A model generated the notes under the pieces. It saw only the letters and a list, made by a program, of their open reading frames with translations. It ran no database searches and had not been told where the DNA came from. Shown piece by piece: positions 1 to 5,448 of a stretch of 7,274 bases of DNA (position 1 is its first letter; each line of letters begins with the position of its first letter). The translations under genes were made by a program, and so were the position numbers. The stretch comes from JBQTJJ01 sp052387235 (GTDB lineage: Bacteria > Actinomycetota > Acidimicrobiia > Acidimicrobiales > GCA-2861595), in NCBI GenBank assembly GCA_052387235.1, contig JBQTJJ010000102.1, positions 1 through 7,274 of the forward strand, given 5' to 3'.

Positions 1-74
1 TCACCCACCGGCATCCATCCGTTCGCCGGTTGCAACCAGCGGGACTGGACAGGAGGGAGGGTTGGTCGTTGGCG

Positions 75-227
75 TCACGAGCCGAGCGCGTCGAGGAACG
101 CGTCCAGCTCCTCCTGGGTGGCCGAGACGTCGGCCAGTGCGTCAAGGTCGTCGATGGCCGCCACACCCTGCTCCGCGGCCAGATCCTCGACCCGGTGGTG
201 CCGGAGGAACTCCGGGTCATCCGGCAC
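75..227 (-). CDS. Probable small acidic protein of unknown function (50 aa)
   Basis: I do not recognise the family. Reading the minus strand from a GTG at 227-225 to TGA at 77-75 gives a 50-residue protein that begins MPDDPEFLRHH and ends EELDAFLDALGS. It is acidic, rich in Asp, Glu, Ala and Leu, has no Cys or membrane segment, and its second half looks like amphipathic helix. Coding support: about nine in ten codons end in G or C, and the composition is unlike the Arg/Pro/Gly-rich spurious frames common in such DNA. Start choice: a TAGGCT hexamer at 240-235 lies 7 nt before the GTG, with TCGACC 17 bp further upstream, so the mRNA may be leaderless and begin at the GTG itself; no Shine-Dalgarno is visible. 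The frame stays open upstream to a TAG at 338-336, but that part has no better start and looks non-coding. It lies about 160 bp downstream of tRNA-Phe on the same strand. An inference from sequence alone. Confidence 0.5.
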   Translation of the reverse strand: MPDDPEFLRHHRVEDLAAEQGVAAIDDLDALADVSATQEELDAFLDALGS

Positions 228-234
228 GACCCGG

Positions 235-263
235 AGCCTACGCCCCGCCGCCGACGGGGTCGA
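235..263 (-). promoter_or_regulatory. Candidate leaderless promoter for the small acidic protein
   Basis: On the minus strand TCGACC (263-258, four of six matches to TTGACA) is followed after 17 bp by TAGGCT (240-235, TAnnnT type). The hexamer ends 7 nt before the GTG at 227. In actinobacteria this spacing commonly puts the transcription start on the first base of the start codon. This is a motif match only. Confidence 0.4.
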
Positions 264-310
264 TGGCGTCGTCCGTCGGTGCCGCCAGACCCCGAGATGC
301 GCCGGGAAGA

Positions 311-330
311 TCTGGCACGCTCTGGCACGC
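311..330. repeat. Tandem 10-bp direct repeat (two perfect copies)
   Basis: TCTGGCACGC occurs twice head to tail (311-320 and 321-330). It lies between tRNA-Phe and the small minus-strand gene, roughly 50 bp upstream of that gene's candidate -35 element. It could be a pair of protein-binding half sites or a chance slippage product. Nothing else in the 228-386 gap is recognisable apart from the promoter and hairpin listed separately. Confidence 0.6.
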
Positions 331-366
331 CGGACCTATCAGCTGCCCTGCCCGGCGCCCCGCACC

Positions 367-382
367 CCCGCTGAGCTGCGGG
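367..382 (-). terminator. Possible weak hairpin terminator after tRNA-Phe
   Basis: Just after the tRNA-Phe 3' end the minus strand reads CCCGC, a six-base loop, then GCGGG, a perfect 5-bp GC stem. There is no following U tract, so it is not a classical intrinsic terminator. It may instead act as a 3' processing stem or reflect GC-rich sequence by chance. Confidence 0.3.
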
Positions 383-386
383 TTTG

Positions 387-462
387 TGGTGGTCGGGACC
401 GGCGTCGATCCGGTGACCTCGCGCTTTTCAGGCGCGCGCTCTACCAACTGAGCTACCCGACC
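387..462 (-). tRNA. tRNA-Phe (anticodon GAA), CCA encoded
   Basis: The 76-nt minus-strand sequence folds as a complete cloverleaf. The acceptor stem GGTCGGG/CCCGACC is perfect, the D stem is GCTC/GAGC with the usual AGTTGGTA loop, the anticodon stem CGCGC/GCGCG carries loop CTGAAAA, and the T stem is ACCGG/CCGGT. The anticodon GAA (bases 429-427) decodes TTC and TTT. Discriminator A73 is followed by a genomically encoded CCA (389-387). One oddity is the T loop, which reads ATCGACG: position 54 is A where T is almost universal. The 5' end lies one nucleotide from the 3' end of tRNA-Asp, so the two are certainly co-transcribed, with tRNA-Asp first. Asp followed by Phe is a common actinobacterial tRNA arrangement, often with tRNA-Glu ahead; no tRNA-Glu is visible here. 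Confidence 0.96.
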
Positions 463-463
463 G

Positions 464-538
464 CGGTCCTGACGGGATTTGAACCCGCGACCTCCGGCTT
501 GACAGGCCGGCGTGCACTCCAAACTGCACCACAGGACC
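464..538 (-). tRNA. tRNA-Asp (anticodon GTC), CCA not encoded
   Basis: The 75-nt minus-strand cloverleaf has acceptor stem GGTCCTG/CAGGACC, D stem GTGC/GCAC with an enlarged 10-base loop, anticodon stem CCGGC/GCCGG with loop CTGTCAA, and T arm GCGGG-TTCAAAT-CCCGT closed by one G-T pair. The anticodon GTC (bases 503-501) reads Asp codons, and discriminator G73 is the expected identity base for tRNA-Asp. The bases after G73 are CGG, not CCA, so the CCA end must be added by nucleotidyltransferase after processing. Only base 463 separates it from tRNA-Phe downstream. Confidence 0.96.
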
Positions 539-548
539 TTGGAGTTTG

Positions 549-581
549 CAGCAATCCCAAGGGCTACGAAGGTGCAACCTT
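549..581 (-). promoter_or_regulatory. Candidate promoter region of the tRNA pair, with inverted repeat
   Basis: Upstream of tRNA-Asp the minus strand carries TTGCAC (577-572), a good -35 match, but the -10 position 16-17 bp downstream is poor (ATTGCT or TTGCTG). The -35 candidate sits inside a 13-bp inverted repeat, AAGGT-GCA-ACCTT (569-581). The region separates the divergently transcribed tRNAs and DUF1232 gene, so a promoter must be nearby. Assigning it to this exact site is tentative. Confidence 0.3.
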
Positions 582-605
582 AGCGGAGCGGCGGCGTCCT
601 CCCCC

Positions 606-632
606 TTGGTGGAGGCGGTGCGGTCCTACCCT
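606..632 (+). promoter_or_regulatory. Candidate leaderless promoter of the DUF1232 gene
   Basis: TACCCT (627-632, TAnnnT) ends exactly 7 nt before the ATG at 640. A weak TTGGTG lies 15 bp upstream of it (606-611). No Shine-Dalgarno is correctly spaced before that ATG: the GGAGGCGG at 611-618 is more than 20 nt away. Together these suggest transcription starts on the ATG. This is a motif match only. Confidence 0.4.
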
Positions 633-639
633 GGGTCCG

Positions 640-1029
640 ATGCTCCGCATCGGCGCCGGCCTGGCGCTCGTGGTCGACGTGTGGCTCCTGCTGCTCGTGG
701 CGGCGCAGCGCCTGCCGCCCGGGCTGGCCCGGGACCTGGCCCGGCTCCTCCCGGACTGTGCCACCCTCCTGCGCCGGCTGTGGCGGGACCCGGCCCTTCC
801 CCTCGGCAGCCGCCTCCTCCTCGGCGCCGCCGCCCTGTGGGTCGTCTCGCCGATCGACCTGGTCCCCGAGTTCCTGCCCGTCATCGGCCCCCTCGACGAC
901 GTGGTGGTCGTGGCCCTGGCCCTGCGCCTGGCCCTGCGCCGGGTGCCGCCCGACGTCGTGAGCCGGGCCTGGCCGGGCGACCCCGGCCTGCTGACCAGAC
1001 TGGTCCCTCAGCTGGCCCGGGCCACGTAG
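640..1029 (+). CDS. DUF1232 (YkvA-type) small membrane protein
   Basis: A 129-residue protein. Residues 70-87, SPIDLVPEFLPVIGPLDD, are the hallmark of the DUF1232/YkvA family, whose consensus has the form SPiDLiPDfiPviGylDD and whose biochemical role is unknown. An N-terminal hydrophobic stretch (about residues 4-22, with Asp13 inside it) probably spans or inserts in the membrane. A second hydrophobic segment flanks the motif (about 59-70), and the Val/Ala/Leu-rich residues 88-99 follow it. The length fits single-domain members. ATG 640 was chosen because the hydrophobic helix begins right after it and a TAnnnT hexamer lies 7 nt upstream; the frame is open further upstream but reads as Arg/Pro-rich non-coding sequence. 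It diverges from the tRNA pair and lies 34 bp ahead of the HATPase gene on the same strand, so the two may be co-transcribed. Family assignment is firm; function is not known. Confidence 0.88.
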   Translation: MLRIGAGLALVVDVWLLLLVAAQRLPPGLARDLARLLPDCATLLRRLWRDPALPLGSRLLLGAAALWVVSPIDLVPEFLPVIGPLDDVVVVALALRLALRRVPPDVVSRAWPGDPGLLTRLVPQLARAT

Positions 1030-1063
1030 CCGGGCCGGCAATTCGGTCGCTTCGGCGTGGATC

Positions 1064-1459
1064 GTGGACGGGTTGGGAAGCATCCGCTCCGTGGACGCGA
1101 GAACGAGACTCAGGGCCGACCCTGGAAGCGCGGCCGCGGCCCGGCGCTTCGTGGCCGACGTCCTGTGGCAACGGGGCTTCTCCCGGTCGGGGATCGAGGC
1201 CGCCGTGCTCATCACCAGCGAGGTCGTCACCAACGCGGTGATCCACGCCGGCACCGAGGTCGACGTGGTGGTCGTGGCCGACGGCGGCCAGGCCCGGGTC
1301 GAGGTGCACGACGGCCGGCCCGATCCTCCCGTCCCCCAGCCACTGGAACCCGAGACCCCCACCGGGTTCGGTCTGCACGTCATCGACGCCGTGGCCGAGT
1401 GCTGGGGCGTGCGCGAGCACGACGGCGGCAAGTGCGTGTGGTTCGAGGTCCGCTCCTGA
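1064..1459 (+). CDS. SpoIIAB/RsbW-like HATPase (serine-kinase/anti-sigma type ATP-binding protein)
   Basis: A 131-residue single-domain GHKL ATPase of the HATPase_c_2 type. Homologues such as RsbW and SpoIIAB bind ATP, phosphorylate an anti-sigma-factor antagonist on serine and can sequester a sigma factor. Visible motifs are the N box SEVVTNAVIHA (52-62, Glu53 and Asn57 being the Mg-ATP residues), the G1-like VEVHDGRPDPP (79-89) and the G2-like TGFGLHVIDAVAECWGV (100-116), then the closing KCVWFEV strand. There is no membrane segment, so it should be cytoplasmic. No sigma factor or STAS antagonist lies beside it, so the partner is unknown; many actinobacteria carry dozens of such orphans. 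Start choice is uncertain: GTG 1064 has no ribosome site, whereas in-frame GTG 1091 has GGGAAG 10 nt upstream and would give 122 residues beginning at VDARTRLRADP, a typical N-terminus. It ends 18 bp from the end of convergent ureD. Confidence 0.88.
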   Translation: MDGLGSIRSVDARTRLRADPGSAAAARRFVADVLWQRGFSRSGIEAAVLITSEVVTNAVIHAGTEVDVVVVADGGQARVEVHDGRPDPPVPQPLEPETPTGFGLHVIDAVAECWGVREHDGGKCVWFEVRS

Positions 1460-1463
1460 CCCA

Positions 1464-1476
1464 CCCGCCGGGCGGG
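1464..1476. terminator. Possible bidirectional hairpin between convergent genes
   Basis: The 18 bp between the HATPase stop and the ureD stop contain CCCGC-CGG-GCGGG, a perfect 5-bp stem with a 3-base loop that reads the same on both strands. Its position between converging ends suits a shared terminator, but neither side has a T run, so it may be weak or Rho-assisted. Confidence 0.35.
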
Positions 1477-1477
1477 C

Positions 1478-2230
1478 TCAGCTCGGCGCCACCCGGTCCA
1501 GCACCGCTCGCAGGGACCGAGTCGAAGGGGCCACGGCCCACAGCACGACTGCGCCCGGCGCCGGCTCGACCCAGGCCGCCCGGCCGCCGCCCTCGACCGC
1601 CCCTTCCGGGTCCAGCCCGCAAGCCGCCGACGCGGCGGCAGCGGCGGAAGCGCCCACCACCACCAGGGTCCCCACCGCCCGGAGGCCGCCGGCGCCGGCC
1701 GGCCCGTTCGACCCCGGCCAGCACGGCCCCAGGGCGTGCTCGGTCCGCAGGAGCGCCACCCCGCCCCGGTCGATCTCCAGGCGCTGGAGCACGGAGCCGC
1801 CGGGCTCGCCGTGGCGGCCGAGGACCAGCTCCTCCCGCCACACCAGGCCGGCGGTGGGGGCGAGGTCGATCCGCGCCACGGCCCGGTGGTCGCAGCCCCG
1901 CACCGCCACCACCGGCTCGGGCCGCCAGCGCAGCTCGGCTCCGTCGCCCACCGTCACCCGGCAGTCGGAGCGCGACGGCGCCGGCACCGGTCCGGGCAGG
2001 GCGAGGGTGGCGGCCACCGTGCGCACCTCGAGCACGGCGCCCGGGCCGACGTGGACGTCCAGCTCGACCTCGTCGCCTCCCACCGGGCCGGCTGCGCTGG
2101 CGGCCAGGTAGACGGCGCCGGCCGCGTCCCGCAGGGTGAGGGGCGGGTCGGACCGCAGGGTGGTCAGGCGGGTGGCGCCGTCGATCAACCGGGCCCCCAC
2201 CGCGGCCCGGGCCCGCAGGGCCGAGCTCAC
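1478..2230 (-). CDS. ureD: Urease accessory protein UreD (UreH)
   Basis: A 250-residue urease accessory protein, the scaffold that binds the UreABC apoenzyme and recruits UreF and UreG so that nickel and CO2 reach the active site through a tunnel. Recognisable family features in order are the AVYLAASAAGPVGGDEVELD stretch (39-58; family form is VYL...GGlvgGD), the VGPGAVLEVRT strand (61-71), the GAELRWRPEPVVAVRGC segment (97-113; usual form is LeWlPqP...f.ga) and WREELVLGRHGEPGG further on. At 250 residues it is slightly short for the family, with an Ala/Gly-rich C-terminal half that diverges. The GTG start at 2230-2228 overlaps the ureG TGA as GTGA, and GGGTGG just upstream could be a weak ribosome site, so translation is probably coupled to ureG. 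Last gene of the operon, converging on the HATPase gene. Confidence 0.93.
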   Translation of the reverse strand: MSSALRARAAVGARLIDGATRLTTLRSDPPLTLRDAAGAVYLAASAAGPVGGDEVELDVHVGPGAVLEVRTVAATLALPGPVPAPSRSDCRVTVGDGAELRWRPEPVVAVRGCDHRAVARIDLAPTAGLVWREELVLGRHGEPGGSVLQRLEIDRGGVALLRTEHALGPCWPGSNGPAGAGGLRAVGTLVVVGASAAAAASAACGLDPEGAVEGGGRAAWVEPAPGAVVLWAVAPSTRSLRAVLDRVAPS

Positions 2231-2892
2231 GCCACCCGGCGCTGCCTGAGCCGGTCCTGCACCCAGGCCGTCACCGGCCCGGCCGACGGGTCCTCCCGGA
2301 GTGACACGAACGCGGTGGGGCGCTCGCCCCGCTGGGCCGCCGCGTCCCGGCGCATGACGTCGAGGTCGGCCCCCACCAGAGGGGCCAGGTCGACCTTGTT
2401 CACCACCAGCAGGTCGGAGGTCGCGATCCCGGGCCCGCCCTTGCGCGGGACCTTGTCGCCGCCGGCGACGTCGATCACGAAGATCTGGACGTCGACGAGG
2501 GCCCGGCTGAACGTGGCCGTGAGGTTGTCGCCGCCGCTCTCCAACAGCAGCACGTCGGGGGCGAACCTCTCGTCCAGGAGGGCGAGGGCGTCGAGGTTCT
2601 CGCTGATGTCGTCGCGGATGGCGGTGTGGGGGCAGCACCCGGTCTGCACCGAAAGGATGCGCTCCGCCGCGAGGACCTGACGCCGCTCGAGGATGGCGGC
2701 GTCCTCGCGGGTGAAGATGTCGTTGGTCACCACCGCCAGGGACAGCCGTGACCCGAGGGCCCGGCACAGGCACGCCACCAGCTCGGTCTTGCCGCTCCCC
2801 ACCGGACCGCCGATGCCGACCCGCAGGGCGCCCCCCGGGGCGCGCGCGGCGGCGCCGTCGGTGCCCGGCCCGTGGTGGTGCTGCGATCCCAT
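2227..2892 (-). CDS. ureG: Urease accessory GTPase UreG
   Basis: A 221-residue SIMIBI-class GTPase that couples GTP hydrolysis to nickel delivery into urease and binds nickel through its dimer-interface CPH motif. Visible motifs are the P-loop GPVGSGKT (29-36), switch I region TNDIFTREDA (56-65), metal-binding Cys87-Pro88-His89, ESGGDN (118-123), and the guanine-specificity motif NKVD (165-168). All are intact. The short N-terminal extension contains His5-His7, a small version of the His-rich tails seen in some UreG proteins. ATG 2892 is preceded by GGAGGG with a two-base gap, the clearest ribosome site in the operon, matching the fact that this gene is 8 bp downstream of ureF rather than overlapping it. 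Its TGA overlaps the ureD GTG. Since no ureE is present, UreG's own metal site may carry more of the nickel-handling work; that last point is inference. Confidence 0.97.
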   Translation of the reverse strand: MGSQHHHGPGTDGAAARAPGGALRVGIGGPVGSGKTELVACLCRALGSRLSLAVVTNDIFTREDAAILERRQVLAAERILSVQTGCCPHTAIRDDISENLDALALLDERFAPDVLLLESGGDNLTATFSRALVDVQIFVIDVAGGDKVPRKGGPGIATSDLLVVNKVDLAPLVGADLDVMRRDAAAQRGERPTAFVSLREDPSAGPVTAWVQDRLRQRRVA

Positions 2893-2900
2893 GACCCTCC

Positions 2901-3611
2901 CTACGTGACGAACAGCCGCCGGTCGGAGGCGGCGTGGTGGACGGCGGCGATGTCGACCAGCGGCCCGGTGCTGCACGGGAGGTCCCTGAGGGGTCCCTCC
3001 GCCGCGGCCAGGGCCTCGGCCACCACGGCCCGGCCCTCGCGGGCCAGGCCGGCGACGACGGCGGCGGCGGTGAACGGGTCCAGGCCGAGGAGCCGGACGG
3101 CGGCCTGGGCCGGCGTGGTGAGGGCGGCATGCACGGCGAGGGTGGCGGCCGCCTCGGGCCCGGCCCCGACCGCCACCGTGACCACGCCCAGGGCCACGGG
3201 CTGGTGGGGAGGGGGATCGAGGCGGGCGGCGGCGAGGAGCACCTGCGCCGGCCAGCACCGGCCGGCGGCGCGCACCAGCTGGGCGCCGAGGCGGCGGGAC
3301 GAGGCGCGGAGCGCCGGCGCCGGCACCCGGGCCTCGGCCTCGGCGTCCAGGGCGGCCAGCACGGCGGCGCCGGCGGCCGCCCCCTCCCACTGGGCCAGGT
3401 GCACGGCCGTGGCGGCGGCCAGGGCCGCGTCGGTGAGCCCGGCCGTCCAGAGCCGGCCCCGCACGTAGTCCTCCAGCGAGGCGGCGTCGTGCACCCGCCC
3501 GTCGGCCACCGCCGCCTCCACGCCGGCCGAATGGGCATGGCCGCCCGCCGGGAAGCGCCCGTCGGCCAGCAGCAGCACCGCCAGCGCCGCGGCACCCGGC
3601 TCGGCGTTCAC
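2901..3611 (-). CDS. ureF: Urease accessory protein UreF
   Basis: A 236-residue, largely helical, Ala-rich urease accessory protein. UreF binds UreD and the UreG dimer and acts as the fidelity checkpoint for nickel insertion. The N-terminal LLLADGRFPAGGHAHSAGVE (13-32) matches the conserved UreF opening (LadsrlPvGgfsHSxGlE). The C-terminus, with GPLVDIAAVHHAASDRRLF, matches the family's closing P..DI...H....RLF motif, so the protein is full length. The GTG at 3611 is the only start that places the conserved motif about ten residues in, as in actinobacterial homologues. No Shine-Dalgarno is visible. A 42-codon frame upstream ends on a TGA that overlaps this GTG, so initiation may depend on coupling. 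It is 124 bp from the ureC stop, the only sizeable gap in the operon. Confidence 0.95.
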   Translation of the reverse strand: MNAEPGAAALAVLLLADGRFPAGGHAHSAGVEAAVADGRVHDAASLEDYVRGRLWTAGLTDAALAAATAVHLAQWEGAAAGAAVLAALDAEAEARVPAPALRASSRRLGAQLVRAAGRCWPAQVLLAAARLDPPPHQPVALGVVTVAVGAGPEAAATLAVHAALTTPAQAAVRLLGLDPFTAAAVVAGLAREGRAVVAEALAAAEGPLRDLPCSTGPLVDIAAVHHAASDRRLFVT

Positions 3612-3736
3612 AGCGCGGGGTGCACGGGGCGGCCGGCGCCGGCAGGCCGCCGGCGGGGATGGGGACCCCGCCGGGCGCGGCGGGCGTGTTCCGGAGGAAC
3701 CGGGTGCCCGCCGCCGTGAACACAGCCCGCGGCCAT
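3608..3736 (-). CDS. Hypothetical 42-codon frame bridging ureC and ureF (speculative)
   Basis: On the minus strand an ATG at 3736-3734 overlaps the ureC stop as TGATG, the same junction as ureB/ureC, and its TGA at 3610-3608 overlaps the ureF GTG as GTGA. The product would be 42 residues with five His, one Cys and eight Arg: it begins MAAGCVHGGGHPVPPEH and is otherwise Arg/Pro/Gly-rich. I recognise no family. For it: perfect coupling geometry at both ends, and ureE, a His-rich nickel chaperone, occupies this slot in many other urease operons. Against it: about 8 of 42 codons end in A or T, well above neighbouring genes, and the composition is what a random frame gives in such GC-rich DNA. It could simply be untranslated leader, or a short leader whose translation brings ribosomes to ureF. 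No visible Shine-Dalgarno. Confidence 0.3.
   Translation of the reverse strand: MAAGCVHGGGHPVPPEHARRARRGPHPRRRPAGAGRPVHPAL
3632..3700. repeat. Three adjacent inverted repeats in the ureC-ureF gap
   Basis: The gap holds a 12-bp perfect palindrome GCCGGCGCCGGC (3632-3643), a hairpin CCCGCC-6 nt-GGCGGG (3667-3684) and a hairpin GTTCC-GGA-GGAAC (3688-3700). In the mRNA they could form a stable structured segment that limits transcription or stabilises the ureABC message over ureFGD. No T tract follows, so a classical terminator is unlikely. High GC makes some of these expected by chance. Confidence 0.45.
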
Positions 3737-5448
3737 CAGAAGAGGAAGTAGCGCTGGGCCATGGGCAGCTCGGCCGCCGGCGCCGCCTCGACCAGCTCCC
3801 CGTCGATGGTGACGGCGAAGGTGTCGGCGTGGACCCGCACGTCGGGCCGGGCGCCGTTCTCGGGCAGGTCGGCCTTGGTGAGGCGGCGGGTGTCGGCCAC
3901 CGCCACCAGCCGGGAACGGAGCGACAGGCGGTCGGCCAGGTCGCCCGAGGCCAGGGCGGCCGGCGCCACGAAGGTGATGCTGGACCCGGCCGCCACCGCC
4001 GGCGCGGCGCCGAACATGGGCCGGGGCAGCACGGGCTGGGGCGTGGGGATCGACGCGTTGGCGTCGCCCATCTGGGCCCAGGCGATCACCCCGCCCTTGA
4101 GCACGGCGTGGGGCCGCACGCCGAAGAAGGCCGGGTCCCACAGCACCAGGTCGGCCAGCTTGCCCGGCTCCACCGAGCCGATCTCGGCGTCGAGGCCGTG
4201 GGCCACGGCCGGGGCGATGGTGTACTTGGCCACGTAGCGCCGGGCCCGGTGGTTGTCGGCCGGCCCGTCGCCCGGCAGCGGTCCCCGCCGGCCCTTCATC
4301 ACGTGGGCCGTCTGCCAGGTGCGCAGCACCACCTCGCCCACCCGTCCCATGGCCTGGGAGTCGGAGCCGATGATCGAGATGGCGCCCAGGTCGTGGAGGA
4401 CGTCCTCGGCCGCGATGGTGGAGGGCCGGATCCTGCTCTCGGCGAAGGCCAGGTCCTCCGGGATCGACGGGTTCAGGTGGTGGCAGACCATCAGCATGTC
4501 GAGGTGCTCGCTGACGGTGTTGACGGTGTGGGGCCGGGTCGGGTTGGTGGACGACGGCAGCACGTTGGGCTCCGACACCACGGTGACGATGTCCGGCGCG
4601 TGGCCGCCGCCGGCGCCCTCGGTGTGGTACGTGTGGATCGTCCGGCCCGCGATGGCGGCGAGCGTGCTCTCCACGTAGCCGGCCTCGTTGAGGGTGTCGG
4701 TGTGGATGGCGGCCTGCACGCCCTCGGCGTCGCACACCCGCAGGCAGGCGTCGATGGCGGCCGGCGTGGTGCCCCAGTCCTCGTGCAGCTTGAAGCCGGA
4801 TGCGCCGGCCACCAGCTGCTCCCGCAGCCCCTCCTCGGACACGGTGTTGCCCTTGCCCAGCAGGGCCACGTTGACGGGCCAGCCGTCCAGGGCCTGCAGC
4901 ATGAAGCCCAGGTTGAACGCGCCTGGGGTGACGGTGGTGGCCTTGGTGCCCTCGGCCGGGCCGGTGCCGCCGCCGATGACGGTGGTGATGCCCGAGGCCA
5001 GCGCCTCCTCCAGGATCTGCGGGCAGATGAGGTGGACGTGGCTGTCGACGGCGCCGGCCGTGACGATCCTCCCGTTGCCGGCCAGCACCTCGGTGGACGG
5101 GCCGATCACCAGGCCGGGGTGGACGCCGTCCATGGTGTCGGGGTTCCCGGCCTTGCCCAGGGCCACGATGCGCCCGTCCCGCACGCCGATGTCGGCCTTG
5201 ACGACGCCCCAGTGGTCGAGGATGACGGCGCCGGTGATGACCAGGTCTGGGGTGCCCTCCGCCCGCGTGGCCCGGGACTGGCCCATCGACTCGCGGATCA
5301 CCTTCCCGCCGCCGAAGACGGCCTCGTCGCCGCCGCCGGCCGAGCGGTCCTCCTCCACCTCTATGAGCAGATCGGTGTCAGCCAGGCGGACGCGGTCGCC
5401 GGCGGTGGGGCCGTAGAGGGCGGCGTAGCGGGCCCGGTCGAGCTGCAT
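3736..5448 (-). CDS. ureC: Urease subunit alpha UreC (catalytic)
   Basis: A 570-residue catalytic subunit of urease, hydrolysing urea to ammonia and carbamate in the cytoplasm at a di-nickel centre. All ligands are visible: His137 and His139 in VDSHVH, carbamylated Lys220 and His222 in GFKLHEDWG, His249 in AIHTDTLNEAG, His275 in TYHTEGAGGGHAPD, and Asp363 in GSDSQAMGR. The flap Cys322-His323 in MVCHHLNPS supplies the catalytic histidine. The urease nickel-ligand and active-site signatures are thus complete, and the protein ends LPMAQRYFLF, the conserved C-terminus. The length is standard for bacterial UreC. ATG 5448 overlaps the ureB stop as TGATG. The complementary strand is open for about 600 codons, which is a by-product of this gene's GC-ending codons rather than a second gene. 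Confidence 0.99.
   Translation of the reverse strand: MQLDRARYAALYGPTAGDRVRLADTDLLIEVEEDRSAGGGDEAVFGGGKVIRESMGQSRATRAEGTPDLVITGAVILDHWGVVKADIGVRDGRIVALGKAGNPDTMDGVHPGLVIGPSTEVLAGNGRIVTAGAVDSHVHLICPQILEEALASGITTVIGGGTGPAEGTKATTVTPGAFNLGFMLQALDGWPVNVALLGKGNTVSEEGLREQLVAGASGFKLHEDWGTTPAAIDACLRVCDAEGVQAAIHTDTLNEAGYVESTLAAIAGRTIHTYHTEGAGGGHAPDIVTVVSEPNVLPSSTNPTRPHTVNTVSEHLDMLMVCHHLNPSIPEDLAFAESRIRPSTIAAEDVLHDLGAISIIGSDSQAMGRVGEVVLRTWQTAHVMKGRRGPLPGDGPADNHRARRYVAKYTIAPAVAHGLDAEIGSVEPGKLADLVLWDPAFFGVRPHAVLKGGVIAWAQMGDANASIPTPQPVLPRPMFGAAPAVAAGSSITFVAPAALASGDLADRLSLRSRLVAVADTRRLTKADLPENGARPDVRVHADTFAVTIDGELVEAAPAAELPMAQRYFLF

Noticed and set aside
28..37. 10-bp palindrome GGTTGCAACC near the left edge
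   Set aside because: Short, isolated and without a gene start beside it inside the window. The rest of 1-74 shows nothing recognisable.
118..639. Long plus-strand extension of the DUF1232 frame running back through the tRNA genes
   Set aside because: It crosses two perfect tRNA genes on the other strand and reads as Arg/Pro/Ser-rich sequence. The conserved protein starts at ATG 640.
1057..2139. 360-codon plus-strand frame overlapping the HATPase gene and ureD
   Set aside because: The product is almost entirely Arg, Pro and Gly, lies out of frame with the HATPase and antisense to ureD, and shows no family features.
2934..3719. 261-codon plus-strand frame antisense to ureF
   Set aside because: Low-complexity Gly/Arg/His composition over a full-length, conserved UreF; treated as a GC artefact.
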